A stretch of 64,000 nucleotides of DNA from assembly GCF_017654505.1 (NCBI RefSeq), contig NC_054537.1, positions 77,138,118 to 77,202,117 of the forward strand. The letters run 5' to 3'. The notes under the pieces are model-generated. The model did no database searches. It saw nothing but the letters and a program-made list of their open reading frames with translations, and was not told where the DNA came from. The translations under genes were made by a program, and so were the position numbers. This document shows, piece by piece, positions 51,149-63,194 of the stretch. This DNA is from Polyodon spathula (taxonomy: Eukaryota; Chordata; Actinopteri; Acipenseriformes; Polyodontidae). How positions within the stretch are numbered: the stretch's first letter is position 1; every line of letters begins with the position of its first letter.

Positions 51149-51277
51149 TCAGCATTCAATTTCCTCCATGACTTCCATGACAATGGTGCGTGGGCCTGTC
51201 AGAATTAGGCTGCTGACTGTTCGATAGTCCAAGTGAAGAACATTCAGTCCATTCACAGAAACAACAAACTGACAGAC
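51149..51277 (-). CDS. DEPTOR: DEPTOR last coding exon: C-terminal half of the PDZ domain
   Basis: DEPTOR binds and inhibits mTOR in both mTORC1 and mTORC2, in the cytoplasm. It has two DEP domains and a C-terminal PDZ domain that contacts mTOR. This exon encodes the last 42 residues, VCQFVVSVNGLNVLHLDYRT, VSSLILTGPRTIVMEVME and EIEC, then TGA at 51149-51151. The match to vertebrate DEPTOR is nearly perfect; the human protein ends EELEC. The acceptor is TTACTTTCAG, and the exon is in phase 0. The preceding PDZ exon and the DEP exons are not in the window, so the last intron exceeds 12.7 kb. The gene runs on the same strand as COL14A1 and ends about 22.6 kb upstream of it. Confidence 0.97.
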   Translation of the reverse strand, partial: VCQFVVSVNGLNVLHLDYRTVSSLILTGPRTIVMEVMEEIEC

Positions 51278-54200
51278 CTGAAAGTAAAATTGATTAATTA
51301 ATTAATTATGACATTAAAAATGATTTTTTTTTCTGACTCAGATTGTTTTATGCAAACCCATTATATTTCCTGTCTTTAGAATGTCTGGGTTACATTTTAG
51401 GAATGGCATTTAGAGACCTCCAGTGACTCCAGTTTGACTACTGGCGCTACAAAACATGTACTGTGGAGCAACAGCAACAGCTAATCTATTATGTATCTAA
51501 AAAAAGACCTGCAGCTGTAAATTAATACAGAGTTTAATGGATCTTTGGCACAGGAAAGGGGTGTGTGGCTCATGCAAACAAATGGTAAGAAAACACATAG
51601 TAAGTGAATTATAGTGAGGTCCTTAGGTTAAGCAAAAAAAAACAATGAATGAGATTGTAAGTCCAATCCTTCTCAATTTCTCTTCCAAATACTTATTAGC
51701 ATAAGTCCAATCACAGCTTCCAGGCTGCAAAGAATCCGGCTTGTCGATATCAGTGCTAAATTTTTAAATATCGTATGGCTCTTGGCAGTTGTGAATGAAG
51801 AATAATGTGCTTGCCTTAAATAAAACATGGAAATATTTAGATAAACAGCACACGTTTCAGAGCCCCTATATTTTGAGATTAGTGACAAATTAATCAGTTA
51901 GGAAGGCATTACTATTCATAATTTCCAGTATGTACTAAAAGAAAAAAACTGACAAGATTTATTTCCAAACATGAATTTCACAATGACTTAGATTTCAACT
52001 GTGTTGCCCTCTGTCTACACATTTCAGCACACAGAGGACAATCTGTTCACGGTCAAGTTTTCTGCTCTGATATTTACTTTGATGAAAGCCTGAAACAGTC
52101 TGCAAATCAAATTGTATAAAACTTGTCAACTATAAAGGATATCACTATTCAAACACCTAAAGGTATGCTAAATACATATTTGTACGAGTTAATACTACCA
52201 ATAAAAGCCTCAGGTGAGATCATTTGCATTAGTCATCCTACCCGTATTGGGTATATTAAATCTTCTTGACTGTGACTCCCATAATAATCTTCATAGTCAT
52301 TAGGTTACTTACAGTGATTAGTATGCCTCATTGTATTGCATAGTTGCTACAGTAGATATAAAGTAATATAGTTTTCAGCAGAGCTATACATTATTTTTAA
52401 TTCCAAATAATAAAATCAGAAAGATACTTTTGCTCTTATTTTACCAATAAAACACAATAATATTGAATTTATTATATTATTTTGGCAGCATTTGAGGTTT
52501 TAATCATTCGACTGAATGGGGAAGGTGTTGTGGACTGTTTTATTTATTTCTTTTGCTCTCCTTTTGACCTTGAGTTATAACACAGTTACCGGGAAGCAAC
52601 TGAAACATTTAATGTATCATGTTCCTGTATTAAAGTTAAAAGAAGCACATTCATTTTACTATTTAGCACCATCCCAGAGTAATTGTACAATTAAAGAAAT
52701 AAACGCTTTGCAAGATCAAACAGATATGTTTCATTGAGTCTGGTTTAAAGGAAACCATTGAGCCAGAATTCCAGATTTTAAGAAGCACACGTATAGCAAA
52801 TATTATTTAAAAGGATAAGAGTAATTTCACAGCACTGATATATGCCAGTGTAGATTTAAAATGTAATATTAATATTTAATATATTCAATTTAAATATTAA
52901 TATTTAAATTTAATATTTAATAATTGCAGACTTGTATTAGAGTGGTACATTCTAAGGAGGGTTGTGGATTATAAAAGGTACTTATTTATGTTTTTATTAT
53001 AAATTGCAATTGCCTAATAGGAGAGCTGATTCATGCACAATATAAACATGGCCTTGTTTAAAAATCTTAAGCATAACATCACATTATAGATAAAATGCAC
53101 CTGGGGTTTTCTTTCCATGAAAAACTGTCCTGAAGGTATAGTGTAGGTCCATTCATTACACCAAATTATTACTTACTATAAATTACTATAAACTGACTGT
53201 GAAATATTTTTCAGGCACTGAAAAAAAATGTACTGGTAAACAGAAAAATATTCGGCTCTCTAATAAAAATGTGAAAAATATTTTCCCACTCCACTCCAAT
53301 TTAAAGCAAATGTAAGAGCTACCTCACTTATGGTCTAACTTAATTTCTTACAATTAAATCAACAATTAACAGTACAATTAAGAGCAAGCTACACAATAAA
53401 ATGATATTTAAAAATACATTTAAAATTCGGAAGAAAAATTGGGATACAATAATTGATCAAAAATTGACAATAAAAAGGACACTATAAATATTATAGCTGT
53501 ATCATAAATGAAAAAGTAAATATGTCAGTTTGGGTATCACATAAATCATTATTGTAAGGTTCTTTGCGGTAATGGGGTTACATTTATTAAATGGAAGCTG
53601 GAAAACAAGAGGGCACAGTTGTACAACAAGGGCCTCCTATGACTGTGAAGGTCAAATCCCACAGATTACTACATATATAGTACAACAATATTATATTGTT
53701 TCCACCAGTAGGGAATTATAACAATGCTATTCTATTATAGACAAAGAAAAAACAAGTACAGCTGCCTGTTTGGTTTACTAACCACTGACAGTGGTGACTG
53801 ACAGAAGGGTGTCTAATGGGCAATAGTCCAGCATGTTTGCAATGTATATTAATTACTTTTCAAGGGAGCTTAGTCACTCATTCAGTGCACATGACACAAC
53901 ACATGCTGTTACCTTGCAGTGTTCTTTAAATCGTGTTATCCAAGCCTTGCAGATACACAAAATAACACCAGATTGATAGGCAGCTTATTCAGTGACCTAA
54001 CATTCAGTGACATTCAATCAAATAACATTTCACACAATGCATGATTCCCAATGCTCCAGAACAGCTCCTGACAATTTCTTTCTAAACAATACGAACAATA
54101 CAGACTGGCACCAGGGTATTTCAGTGGATGTTTTTTTTTTTATTTAAAAACAGTTTAACTTTCACTTTTAATTTATGCGGTGTGAATCAATTCAAAACTA

Positions 54201-54421
54201 ATATATATGCCTACAATTTGAAAATCTGTGGGCCTCATTCTTTAAACAGCGGTAACGTGTTTTGCACGCAGTAAGCCCCTTTACTGCATGTTTTGCACAC
54301 CTGCTATATTCACTAACCAGTGACAGGCAACCTAGTGCGTCGAAATGTTGATGGGTGGTATGGAAATTATGTCACAAAATATGACGTAATATATGCAAGG
54401 GAGGTATTTGATATGCAAACC

Positions 54422-54748
54422 TGTGACAGAAATACAAGGATTCTTGGTTGTAAATCTCCCTCTCGACCTGTGAGGGCATTAATCAGCGAGAATAGAGTTC
54501 CGTGGACGGGCTGGTCTGAAAGTCCTTTCCCCGGGTTCAAGGAAAGTTGGCCAGCCTGGAAGGGGGTGAAACAGTTGCAATAATGCATTGTCCCTGAAGG
54601 GAAACGAAGAGGCAGCCGCAGATTGGAGAGACGGTTGCACTCGATTACCAAGGGGTCATGTGTGACAGCATAAAAGGGGACGGAGAATTATAATCCATTC
54701 CTTCGCTTTGGTTTCTGTAAATAAACTGAGAAGGACTGGCAGACGTTA
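54422..54748 (+). mobile_element. LTR family A, copy 1 (5' part)
   Basis: It starts TGTGACAGAAATACAAGG and shares blocks with 62,450 onward: GTAAATCTCCCTCTCGACCT, TGGACGGGCTGG, CCAAGGGGTCAT and the TATA box GCATAAAAGGGG. It stops at about 54,748, where the CR1-like LINE begins, so the second half of the LTR is missing. Confidence 0.75.
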
Positions 54749-55783
54749 CAAAAAGGGAGACAAAACTGAACCAGGTAACTACAGACCAAAAAGCCTGACT
54801 TCTGTTATATGGAAACTATAATAAGATCCAAAATGCAAAAAATCACCTACATGGTAACAGTATCCTGGGAGACAGTCAGTATGGTTTTAGGAAAGGGAGA
54901 TCGTGTATAACTATTCTGCTTGATTTTTTTGAGCATGCAACATCGACAACGGACAACTGCAAAGCATATGACATGGTTTATTTAGATTTCCAGAAAGCTT
55001 TTGACAAAATCCCACATAAAAGATTAATCCTCAAACTGAATGCAGTAGGGATTCAAGGAAATGCAAGCAAATGGATTAGAGAGTGGTTAACATGTAGAAA
55101 ACAGAAAGTACTGATTAGGGGAGAAACCCGGAACGGAGCGAGGTAACCAGTGGAGTACCACATGGATCAGTATTAGGTGCTCTGCTATTCCTAATCTACA
55201 TTAATGACTTGGATTCTGGTATAGTAAGCAAACTTGTTAAATTTGCAGACAACACAAAAATAGTGTTGCAGCAGCAAAGGTCATTCAAAATGATCTAGAC
55301 AGCATTCAGAACTGGACTGACACATGGTAAATTACATTGAATAGAGAAAAGTGTAAGGTACTGCATGGAGGCAATACAAATGTGCATTATAAATACCACA
55401 TGGGAGATACTGAAATTGAAGAAGGAATCTATGAAAAAGTCACCTCACTACAAAAAGGATATTGCTGCTCTAGAAAGAATGCAAAGAGAGCAACCAGAAT
55501 TATTCCTGGTTTAAAAGGCATGACATGTGCAGACAGGCTTAAAGAATGGAATTTATTCAGTCTTGAACAAAGACGACTATGTGGTGATCTGATTCAAGCA
55601 TTCAAAATTCTAAAAGGTATTGACAATCTCGACCCAACTGACTTTTTCGACCTAAAAAAAACCAACAAGGACCAGGGGTCACAAATGGAGAATGGACAGA
55701 AAATAGGAGGCACTTTTTTACACAGAGAATTGTGTGGGCCTGGAACCAACTCCCCAATAATGTTGTTGATCATTGCTGGGGGA
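54749..55783 (+). mobile_element. CR1-like LINE copy 2 (reverse-transcriptase part)
   Basis: The plus strand carries KKGDKTEPGNYRPKSLTSVI, then YGFRKGRSCITILLDFFEHA, AYDMVYLDFQKAFDKIPHKR, LILKLNAVGIQGNASKWIRE and [13 protein letters not shown], where FADN stands at the YxDD site. The C-terminal block follows: KDIAALERMQRRATRIIPGL-like, TCADRLKEWNLFSLEQRRLC, GDLIQAFKILKGIDNLDPTD and GGTFLHRELCGPGTNSP. Stops and small indels break it, so it is dead. It shares long stretches with 48,750-49,350 and is better preserved there than copy 1. It is 5' truncated. Confidence 0.88.
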
Positions 55784-55920
55784 TTACCCCCATATCCCTC
55801 TGCACCATTGGTAAGGGAGAACCCCCATACCCCCCTGCACCCCCCAGCAACCGCACAGGGGGAGGACCCCCATACCCCCCTGCACCCACACTGGGGGATG
55901 ATGCCCATACCCCCCTGCCT
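55784..55920. repeat. Minisatellite of C-rich units (ACCCCCATACCCCCCTGCACC type)
   Basis: Four imperfect units of about 30-45 bp, each containing CCCCCATA(C/T)CC(C/T)CTGCACC, sit directly at the 3' end of the CR1-like LINE. The minus strand has repeated runs of five or six G, a quadruplex-prone pattern. The proline-rich reading frames across it are by-products of the repeat. Confidence 0.85.
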
Positions 55921-55984
55921 TCTACTTAGGATTTCTAGCCTCCTCCTTTCAATGAAAAAGAAAAGACTGAACTGTCACATCATG

Positions 55985-56400
55985 AAGTAAAATCTGACAA
56001 ATCTCCCTCCTGACCTCTGAGGATGCAGTGTACAGGGAACAGAGTGCCCTGGACAGGATGGTCTGACAATTCATTCCCAGGGTTAGGTGGAAATCGGCCA
56101 TATAGAAAGGGAGCACAGCTGCAGTACATTAAGCCATTGCCCCATAGGGAAAGCGATGTGGCAACTGCGGATTGGAGGAGAAACGGCTGCACTCACTAAC
56201 CAAGGGGGAATGACTGAAGGTACAAACAGGGGATGTGGCTAGGTGATCTGTTCCTTTGTTTATGGTTATGAGAACGCTAAAGGACAAGTGAAATATTACG
56301 GTGAGTGTTTAGTGTTTGTTTTGTCGGTTCTAATTGTACTGTTTGTTATTTTTTTATCCAGAGCTGCTGCTACAAGCCAGCACTAAACTAAGTAAGTAGA
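55985..56400 (+). mobile_element. LTR family A, copy 2 (diverged)
   Basis: Shared blocks with the full LTR at 62.45 kb are recognisable though more diverged: AAATCTCCCTCCTGACCTCT, TGGACAGGATGGTCTGACA, GCAACTGCGGATTGGAG and CTAACCAAGGGGGAATGA. The start of the LTR is missing. It probably arrived independently of copy 1, because divergence differs. Confidence 0.65.
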
Positions 56401-58430
56401 TTGCATTTTTTTTAAATGTAACACAGTATAGGCCTAATTTTATTGGCAACAGTTCTATGAGCAATAAGGGACATACAATTTAGGCTAAGATTTAAAATTT
56501 TTAAATTGATAAAAAGTTTATTTGTTTTCTCAAATCCACTTACTAAGTTCTATAAATCAGGGTCCATATTTAAAACAAGTCTTGGATTACATCCCTTTTT
56601 GTGTGTACAGTATGTCTTGCATAATGCACACCTTATACCTGCAAAATCATCCCAATATACTAAACAGAATTCTATACCCTTGTTGTACTGTGCGACTTGT
56701 ATATAAACACACAACCTTCTACCAAAATTCTCTCATACGGAATTCTCAGAGTTTACAAAATGGTGTGTGCTACACTCAAACATACCATATAAATGAACAG
56801 TATAAAACATGTTTTATCAATGGGGACTATTCTCAAATGACCCCTACATATGTCTGTTTATCATGTTTATATGCCAAAATAAATATCTTAATAGCTTTTC
56901 AGCATTTCAGGAGACAAATTTCCCACCTTTTATCGTTCTTAACACAAAAGTGACCATTCTGTGAAATAATAATTTCACAAAATGGTCATCCTAATAAATA
57001 GAAAACTGTTTAAAGACTGGGTTTAAGATAATTCTTTGCCACAAATCAAGATGTTAAATAATGAACTTGCTTTCAGCATACACTCCATATTGGGTAAAAA
57101 TTTAATCTGTCAGGACAACTATTGAACGAGTGAAAATAACAAAAGCACAACGATAAACCAGGCAACTGCAAGAATGAAATGCAATTAGGATCATCGATGA
57201 GCAATTAATGTAATTTGTCACGTCTGTTAGAAATAAAAATGAAGCAAAACAGAATCAGGCTCAGTCAAGACATGAAGGTAAAAATAAGTGACATGTTTTT
57301 GCAATTAACAGCTTTTTCTGAGTTTAATTAGGAAACAGAATCAGCTCAAAATAACTTTAAAAGGGACATCATGTGATCAAAAATAAAACCTGAAATCTTC
57401 AAGCCCTGACTATAAGATACCTCTGTTGAAATGTCACCGGACCTTTAACAAATGCTAAACCATAGCATTAACTATTTAAATATGTTATGAAATAGTACAT
57501 TAAAAACAAACATCAAATAAAAACAAAACAAAAAAACAAGCAGTCCTTTAGCGCAATATGAAATCTGTTCAATCACAACAAGAGAATGTACAGAATGTAA
57601 TTCCCTGAAATGTAATAGTACATAAGGTTAGAGTTGAATTACACAGATAAGTGTTCCCAGTTTAGCTCAACGCGTTTTCAATGAACCAGCTTTTTCTGGA
57701 CTGTTCTGTATTGTTGTGATAATTTCCACCCATGTGTTAAAATATCAGTTAAACCAAATAAAAAGTGCCATACAGTATGTAACACACAGTTAGTTTGTAA
57801 ATGAATCTGTGCAGTTTGTGAATGTTTAAAATAACTGCTGCTAAAAACAGTAGTTGGCAAACATATGAAAATGTTTAACAAGTTTGTCCTGAACACTTAT
57901 CTTTCAGTACTCGTGTTTGGACCTTTGTACAGTTGTGCAATGTACAATATCTAGCAGTTCCTTTTAAAATTGAGAATTAACAACAGTTTATGATTGTGTA
58001 ACAATTAAAAACACCTCAAGTGGTTTCTTCGCACCCATAGGATGTACATGGGGCAATTTCCATGGAAAAAGAAACAAGTCTCACCTTCTTCTCACTCTAT
58101 TTTGGTAGTACTTTCCAGTTGTGTGTGTTTCCATGTACTTTTCTTTAAGTTTTAGCCAGAGAAATGTTCGTTCCAAATGTAAATAACCTACAATGCGAGA
58201 CGCTATATTTAAATGTTTGTGTCTGACTTCCTATTTGGTATTGCATGGCTTCTTATATTGTACAGCTTTATTAGGATGTGTTCCAGCAAGTGCAGTCTGC
58301 CTGATTTGGCCACCAAAAAAAAAAAAAAGCAGACATAGTGTTATATAAATAATAATAAAGAAGCATCCATTAGGAAAGTGCTGTGTACTATCCGTGTATT
58401 ATTTGCTAAACATTTTTGACTGCATATACA

Positions 58431-58480
58431 TTATTATTACTATTTAGTCATTTAGCTGACACTCTTATCCTAGCGACAGA
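58431..58480 (-). repeat. SINE/L2-type 3' tail on the minus strand
   Basis: On the minus strand it reads TCGCTAGGATAAGAGTGTCA then GCTAAATGACTAAATAGTAA, the same tail as at 8,666-8,712, more diverged. The body upstream (in repeat orientation) is not definable. Confidence 0.7.
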
Positions 58481-58564
58481 GACTAGGGGTGAACTATGCA
58501 ACTGCAGAGTCACACGTCACATCCGAAGGATATACTAACACACACACACACACATATATATAGT

Positions 58565-59012
58565 AAAACGATTGCAACTCCCACTCTTTCGTTGACCCTT
58601 TAAACCAGGACCCATGACGTGAAAATGGAAGTTTTTAAGCAGCGCTTGCGTGCTATTTTTAATATTTATACAAAACACAAAATAAACAAAACACTAACTA
58701 CACAATCAGGAACCTAACTATAATGCAGGACAGCTAGGCCATTTACCAGTTTTAAAAATAACAAAAACCAAACATACAAACCTTTATTCACAGTACCTTA
58801 TTAACAGTTACACACTCTCACAACCGGGCTCTTCACAATACAGCCCTGAACAGACTGTCTGCTCTCTTTAAATACCTCTAATTTACAATACACACCAGGT
58901 GCAGGGGATAACTAATAACTAAACAATTAAAACAATTAAACAAACAAATGTGCATTCGCCCATGTTTTTGGGCAGGGAAAACTTAAGCCCTTCCCTGCCC
59001 TATTACAATATA
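58565..59012 (-). mobile_element. Solo LTR, family B copy 2
   Basis: In minus-strand orientation it begins TGTAATAGGGCAGGGAAGGG and contains an inverted repeat (GGGCAGGGAA at 58970-58979 against TTCCCTGCCC at 58991-59000). It then has a T-rich second half and ends GAGTGGGAGTTGCA. The layout parallels the element at 46.3-46.7 kb. No clean target duplication was found, and a (CA)n array borders its start. Confidence 0.6.
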
Positions 59013-59014
59013 TG

Positions 59015-59021
<7 letters not shown>

Positions 59022-59108
<87 letters not shown>
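59022..59108. repeat. (CA)n microsatellite
   Basis: More than 40 uninterrupted CA units in DEPTOR's last intron. Confidence 0.97.
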
Positions 59109-59113
<5 letters not shown>

Positions 59114-59290
59114 TTCTACAGAATCGTAGCTTCAGCAAATCTGATCCTTATAGTCTGCTAACTGGGCTAAAATACCAGCGCTTTAGGTTAATGATATAAA
59201 AATTATTCAGTCATAATGTTCAGATATTGGTAGTAAATCAGACTACCCTACTCACCCAGTGTTTCAATAAATATTATTCTTATAATAATA

Positions 59291-59460
59291 TTGTAGCGAT
59301 CTCGGTTCCCGCAGGCAGGTGCAACATAGGGCGAGGCAATCCACACAAGGGTGGAGGGCGGGCGAAACCCGGGACCTCTCTCACTAAAGCATAGCACCAA
59401 TACTATTGTACAAAAGAGCCAGCTCCATTGCAAGAAGCGTATACCCCCGGCACGCTACAA
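59291..59460 (-). repeat. 170-bp element with TTGTAGCG inverted ends and tRNA-like boxes
   Basis: It begins TTGTAGCG and ends CGCTACAA, and is markedly more GC-rich than its surroundings. On the minus strand it reads GCAATGGAGCTGGCTCTTTT and later GAGGTCCCGGGTTTCGCCCG; the latter resembles a polymerase III B box (GGTTTCGCCC). It may be a small inverted-repeat transposon (MITE) or a SINE. I have seen related sequence in sturgeon DNA but did not check. Confidence 0.5.
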
Positions 59461-61455
59461 TATTAATAATAACAACAACAAGTAATACCTGAATCTGAAT
59501 CTCGCAGTGACTGTGCAAGGTTCTTGCCAGTAGAATTGGTATATAGTTATTGTTGTTAGGTAAATCAGTATAAATTGGTAGTCCATACAAGCTCAACAAA
59601 TAACACAGCTACGTTAATATACATATTTTGGTACAGACGTGACAATTAATTTCCCTTCATAGATAAAGCATTCTACTTAAAGCAGGTTTACAATGAATTG
59701 CATCTTATTGCTAAGGGACAAAAAAGTCTAGGCTAAAGCAATCAGCTGATGACCAATCACAAAGATAATGAAAGTAAGTGTAAAGGGCTTCATTATTAGT
59801 ATTTTTGAAGTCTCGTAAGCATAATGACTTTTGTGAATTGAAAGCAGACTGATTTCCCACTTCTGAGGGAGGATTCAAGGAACAGCCAAACACTGCACTG
59901 CAATGTCACTGGAGGGAGGGGCTTCCAAGTGTTTTTTCTCATAAGAAATTATCCTATTCAGGCTTTGCAGTCTTCAAGAGAAGCTGACGAATACTTTATG
60001 AGGCTGTTTTCACACCGATACTGATAACCTGCATAATTTCCCTAGATTTTAAACCAGCATTAAATGATATGTGGACTAAACGACTTCCGTGTCAGTTTGC
60101 GCAGTGCCGCAGTCCTTCCCGTCCGTGGCGAGCACAACAGAATTCTATTCCGAACCTTATCTTGTTTAAAAGGCCAACGGCTGTGTCAGCAGAGAGAAGG
60201 AGACATTTGAATTTTGTTTTAAATATGTTTCTGAAATCGGTGGTTAGTGGTGAGATATATCTGTTGTGTCAAGTTTAAATATTGCATACTCGCTAGTCAG
60301 TTTTATAAGGCGCTATTTAGTTTAGTAAGTAGATGCAGCTGCTGCATATACAATATATTATATGCAGAGTGAGACTTGCGTGGTGATTTCTCAGGTGGCT
60401 TTTGAATAATGTTATTGCTACTGCTTGCCTCTTAGTTTTCTTTGTTCTGTTCTCTGACTAAATAAATACCATAGTATATTTGCCACTTTTTCTGTAATTC
60501 TTAGTAACAGAGATGAAAAAAAAACAGATTGTTGAGTGATTTAAATGCTGTTTCAGTTGTATGTTGACATTTTTTAGCTACAGAAACACTGTTTAGATAA
60601 TTGTTGCTATTAAGGCATAGTAATATTAATAGATCATGTAAGTACATTAGTTTATGATGTCATAGCCGTGTGGTAAGACAATTACTGCCGCACGGTCATG
60701 TGATCTTGTTCAGCCAATCACAGCACTTAATTTATCCAAGCCATTTCATAATATCCTTTTATAGGTCTCACATTATATAAAAGACGCATTCGTTACGGTT
60801 TAATATGGTACAAAGGAATATTTACTAATCTTTCCTTCAAGTTATTTCAGTTCGGCTGTTTCCACCATGTCCCCACATTTTACTGCAAGAGGTTGCTTTA
60901 AAGGAATGCAGAGACACTGAAAACATGTGAGTTGTACGGAGCTTTCCATATTAAAGAAGTGAAGATGAATGATTTCAAGTACAATTTAAAGACTCCTATT
61001 AGCACTGGCAAAACAATGATAATCACTAGAGAAAAACAATAACTAAAAACCCAAGCAGCAGAATCCAGAAGCACTCGCAATTATTCCAGACACCATCAAA
61101 CAGTAATGGAAAAGTTAAATAAAATACAATAAAATCATTGAAATTACATGTAAGCTACTTCCTCTTTAAGGACTAATCTGCTTTTTATCCTGGAATCTAA
61201 TAATTTGCTACTATATGCTGAGGGGCAGTTACTCTAATGGTCCATGGTACATTGCCAAGAATACCATTTCCTGTAATATTTATCTTGGTAGAGAGAAGGT
61301 GATATACTGGTTACATACTACTGTTTTTCACAAACAACTGAAGCTGTAAGGTGTGCAAGCAGAAAATGTCCCCTGCATTTGCCCTAAATGAAATTAATTC
61401 TCAAACAATCTACTGTACAACATTTGTAATCCTATATCTTGGAGATCCAGTGTAG

Positions 61456-61586
<131 letters not shown>

Positions 61587-62084
61587 GTTTTTTTTATGTA
61601 CACAAAGGTTTTAAATTATTACAAAAAGGATGTTTTGGACAAAAGCTATGTAGAAAGCATTCTTACTTTACAGCATTTTTTCACACCTGCCTAAAACTTT
61701 TGCACATATATATAAGTAATAACCCACAACAGGGCGTAAGGTAAGACACATGTAAGATGTGTGTCTTACTGTACACCCTGGAGTGGGTTACTGCGCTTTA
61801 GTTTTTTCCAGTGCAAAATAGTTCATATACATAGTCTTTAGAAGCTACAAATTTGCTGGAAAAACATATAGCTGCTGAGTGAATATTTTTTGTTTTAGAT
61901 ATTCAAGGTTATTTTTTTAAGTGCAGTTTGAGAAAATATAATAACTTGTCTATTTACATGTTTTATACACTGGTGTGAATCACTGTTTCTCTAGTACAGT
62001 TCCTCCAAACACGCTATCTGCTTTCCAAGAGTTTAACTTCTCCAGAGTCTCCCAGACAGTCAGTGAGGAATGTGAACTATAGAC

Positions 62085-62449
62085 ACAGAGTGAACTTCCA
62101 TTTCTATGCTGATGATACCCAGCTATATTTGTCCCTAAAGCCAGAAATTTCTTCTGCCTGGGTTATTAGCTACTTGCCTTACAGACATCAAGCACTGGAT
62201 GTCACAGAATGTTCTAATGTTGAATTCAGATAAAATAGAGGTTATGCTAGTGGGATCACAAAACCAACTGAAAGGATATGTGGGATTGCATGAGCTCAGC
62301 TTTTGCAGTCTATACTAATCTTTGATACTAATGTATAATTTGAGAGTCATATAAGGTAAGTTACTAAAGTATCTTTTTACCATTTGAGAAATATCGCCAA
62401 ACACAGACCGATTCTTTCCGTATCTGAGGCCGAGAGACTAATGCATGCC
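62085..62449 (+). mobile_element. L2-type LINE, part 1 (reverse transcriptase), before the inserted LTR
   Basis: The plus strand encodes FHFYADDTQLYLSLKP (the YADD active-site block) at 62,098-62,145 and later VSEAERLMHA up to the insertion point at 62,449. The same open L2 block resumes after the LTR at 63,195. Small indels break the frame between. Confidence 0.85.
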
Positions 62450-63194
62450 TGTGACAGAAATACAATCCGTTCTGGTTGTAAATCTCCCTCTCGACCTGTG
62501 AGGGTGCTAAATAGCGAAAGGAAAAGTATCTGGACGGGCTGGCCTGTCAGTTCGTTTCCGAGGTCTTGAAGTCAGTCAGCTTGGATGGAAGCGAGACTGT
62601 TGCAGGAAAGTATTGACCCGGAAGGTAAACGAGGTAGCAGCTGCAAGCTATAGACGCAGCTGAAATCATTTACCAAGGGATCATATGGGGTAGCATAAAA
62701 GGGGCCAGAGAAATGCTAATCTTTTCCTTCGCTTGGGTTGTATACGTACACCTGGAAGGACTGAGAACTGCAGTAGAAACTGCCGAGGAATGTCTGTGAG
62801 TGTTTGTTTGTTTTGAGTGTTAGTAATTGTCTTGTTTATTGTATCACTAGATGGCTAAACACGTTCCGAAGGTGTCACTTTTGGGCCAGCACAAGCCAGA
62901 ACTGCACTGCACGAACTGTCACCAAATAACCTGCTATCACCCACCACGAGCACTACTACACGCACCCAGGATTGGTGACTGTGTTTTAGTATTGTGAGGC
63001 AGATAATGTTTATTGTTTGGGACTGTAAACCTGTTTGTTTGGCTCCACACATTACACATTGTTTTTCTTTTGTTGGTCACCAGACCCGGATTATAATTAA
63101 AACCCCCCGTTTCCTACCGGATTACAATTGTTTGTGATTTCTTCTGCACTGCATCACCTCTACACCTGTTCACAATCACCAACCAAATTGCCAC
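62450..63194 (+). mobile_element. Solo LTR, family A copy 3 (complete), inserted in an L2 LINE
   Basis: The 745 bp start TGTGACAGAAATACAATC and end CCAAATTGCCACA. The pentamer ATGCC lies on both sides (62445-62449 and 63195-63199), a perfect target-site duplication. It carries a TATA box (AGCATAAAAGGGGCC, about 62,691) and a T-rich second half. No coding sequence, hence a solo LTR. A 5-bp duplication is normal for Ty3/Gypsy and several other LTR groups; I cannot name the family. Confidence 0.9.

Noticed and set aside
55594..55990. Glycine- or proline-rich frames over the C-rich minisatellite
   Set aside because: Repeat-derived extensions of broken LINE frames.
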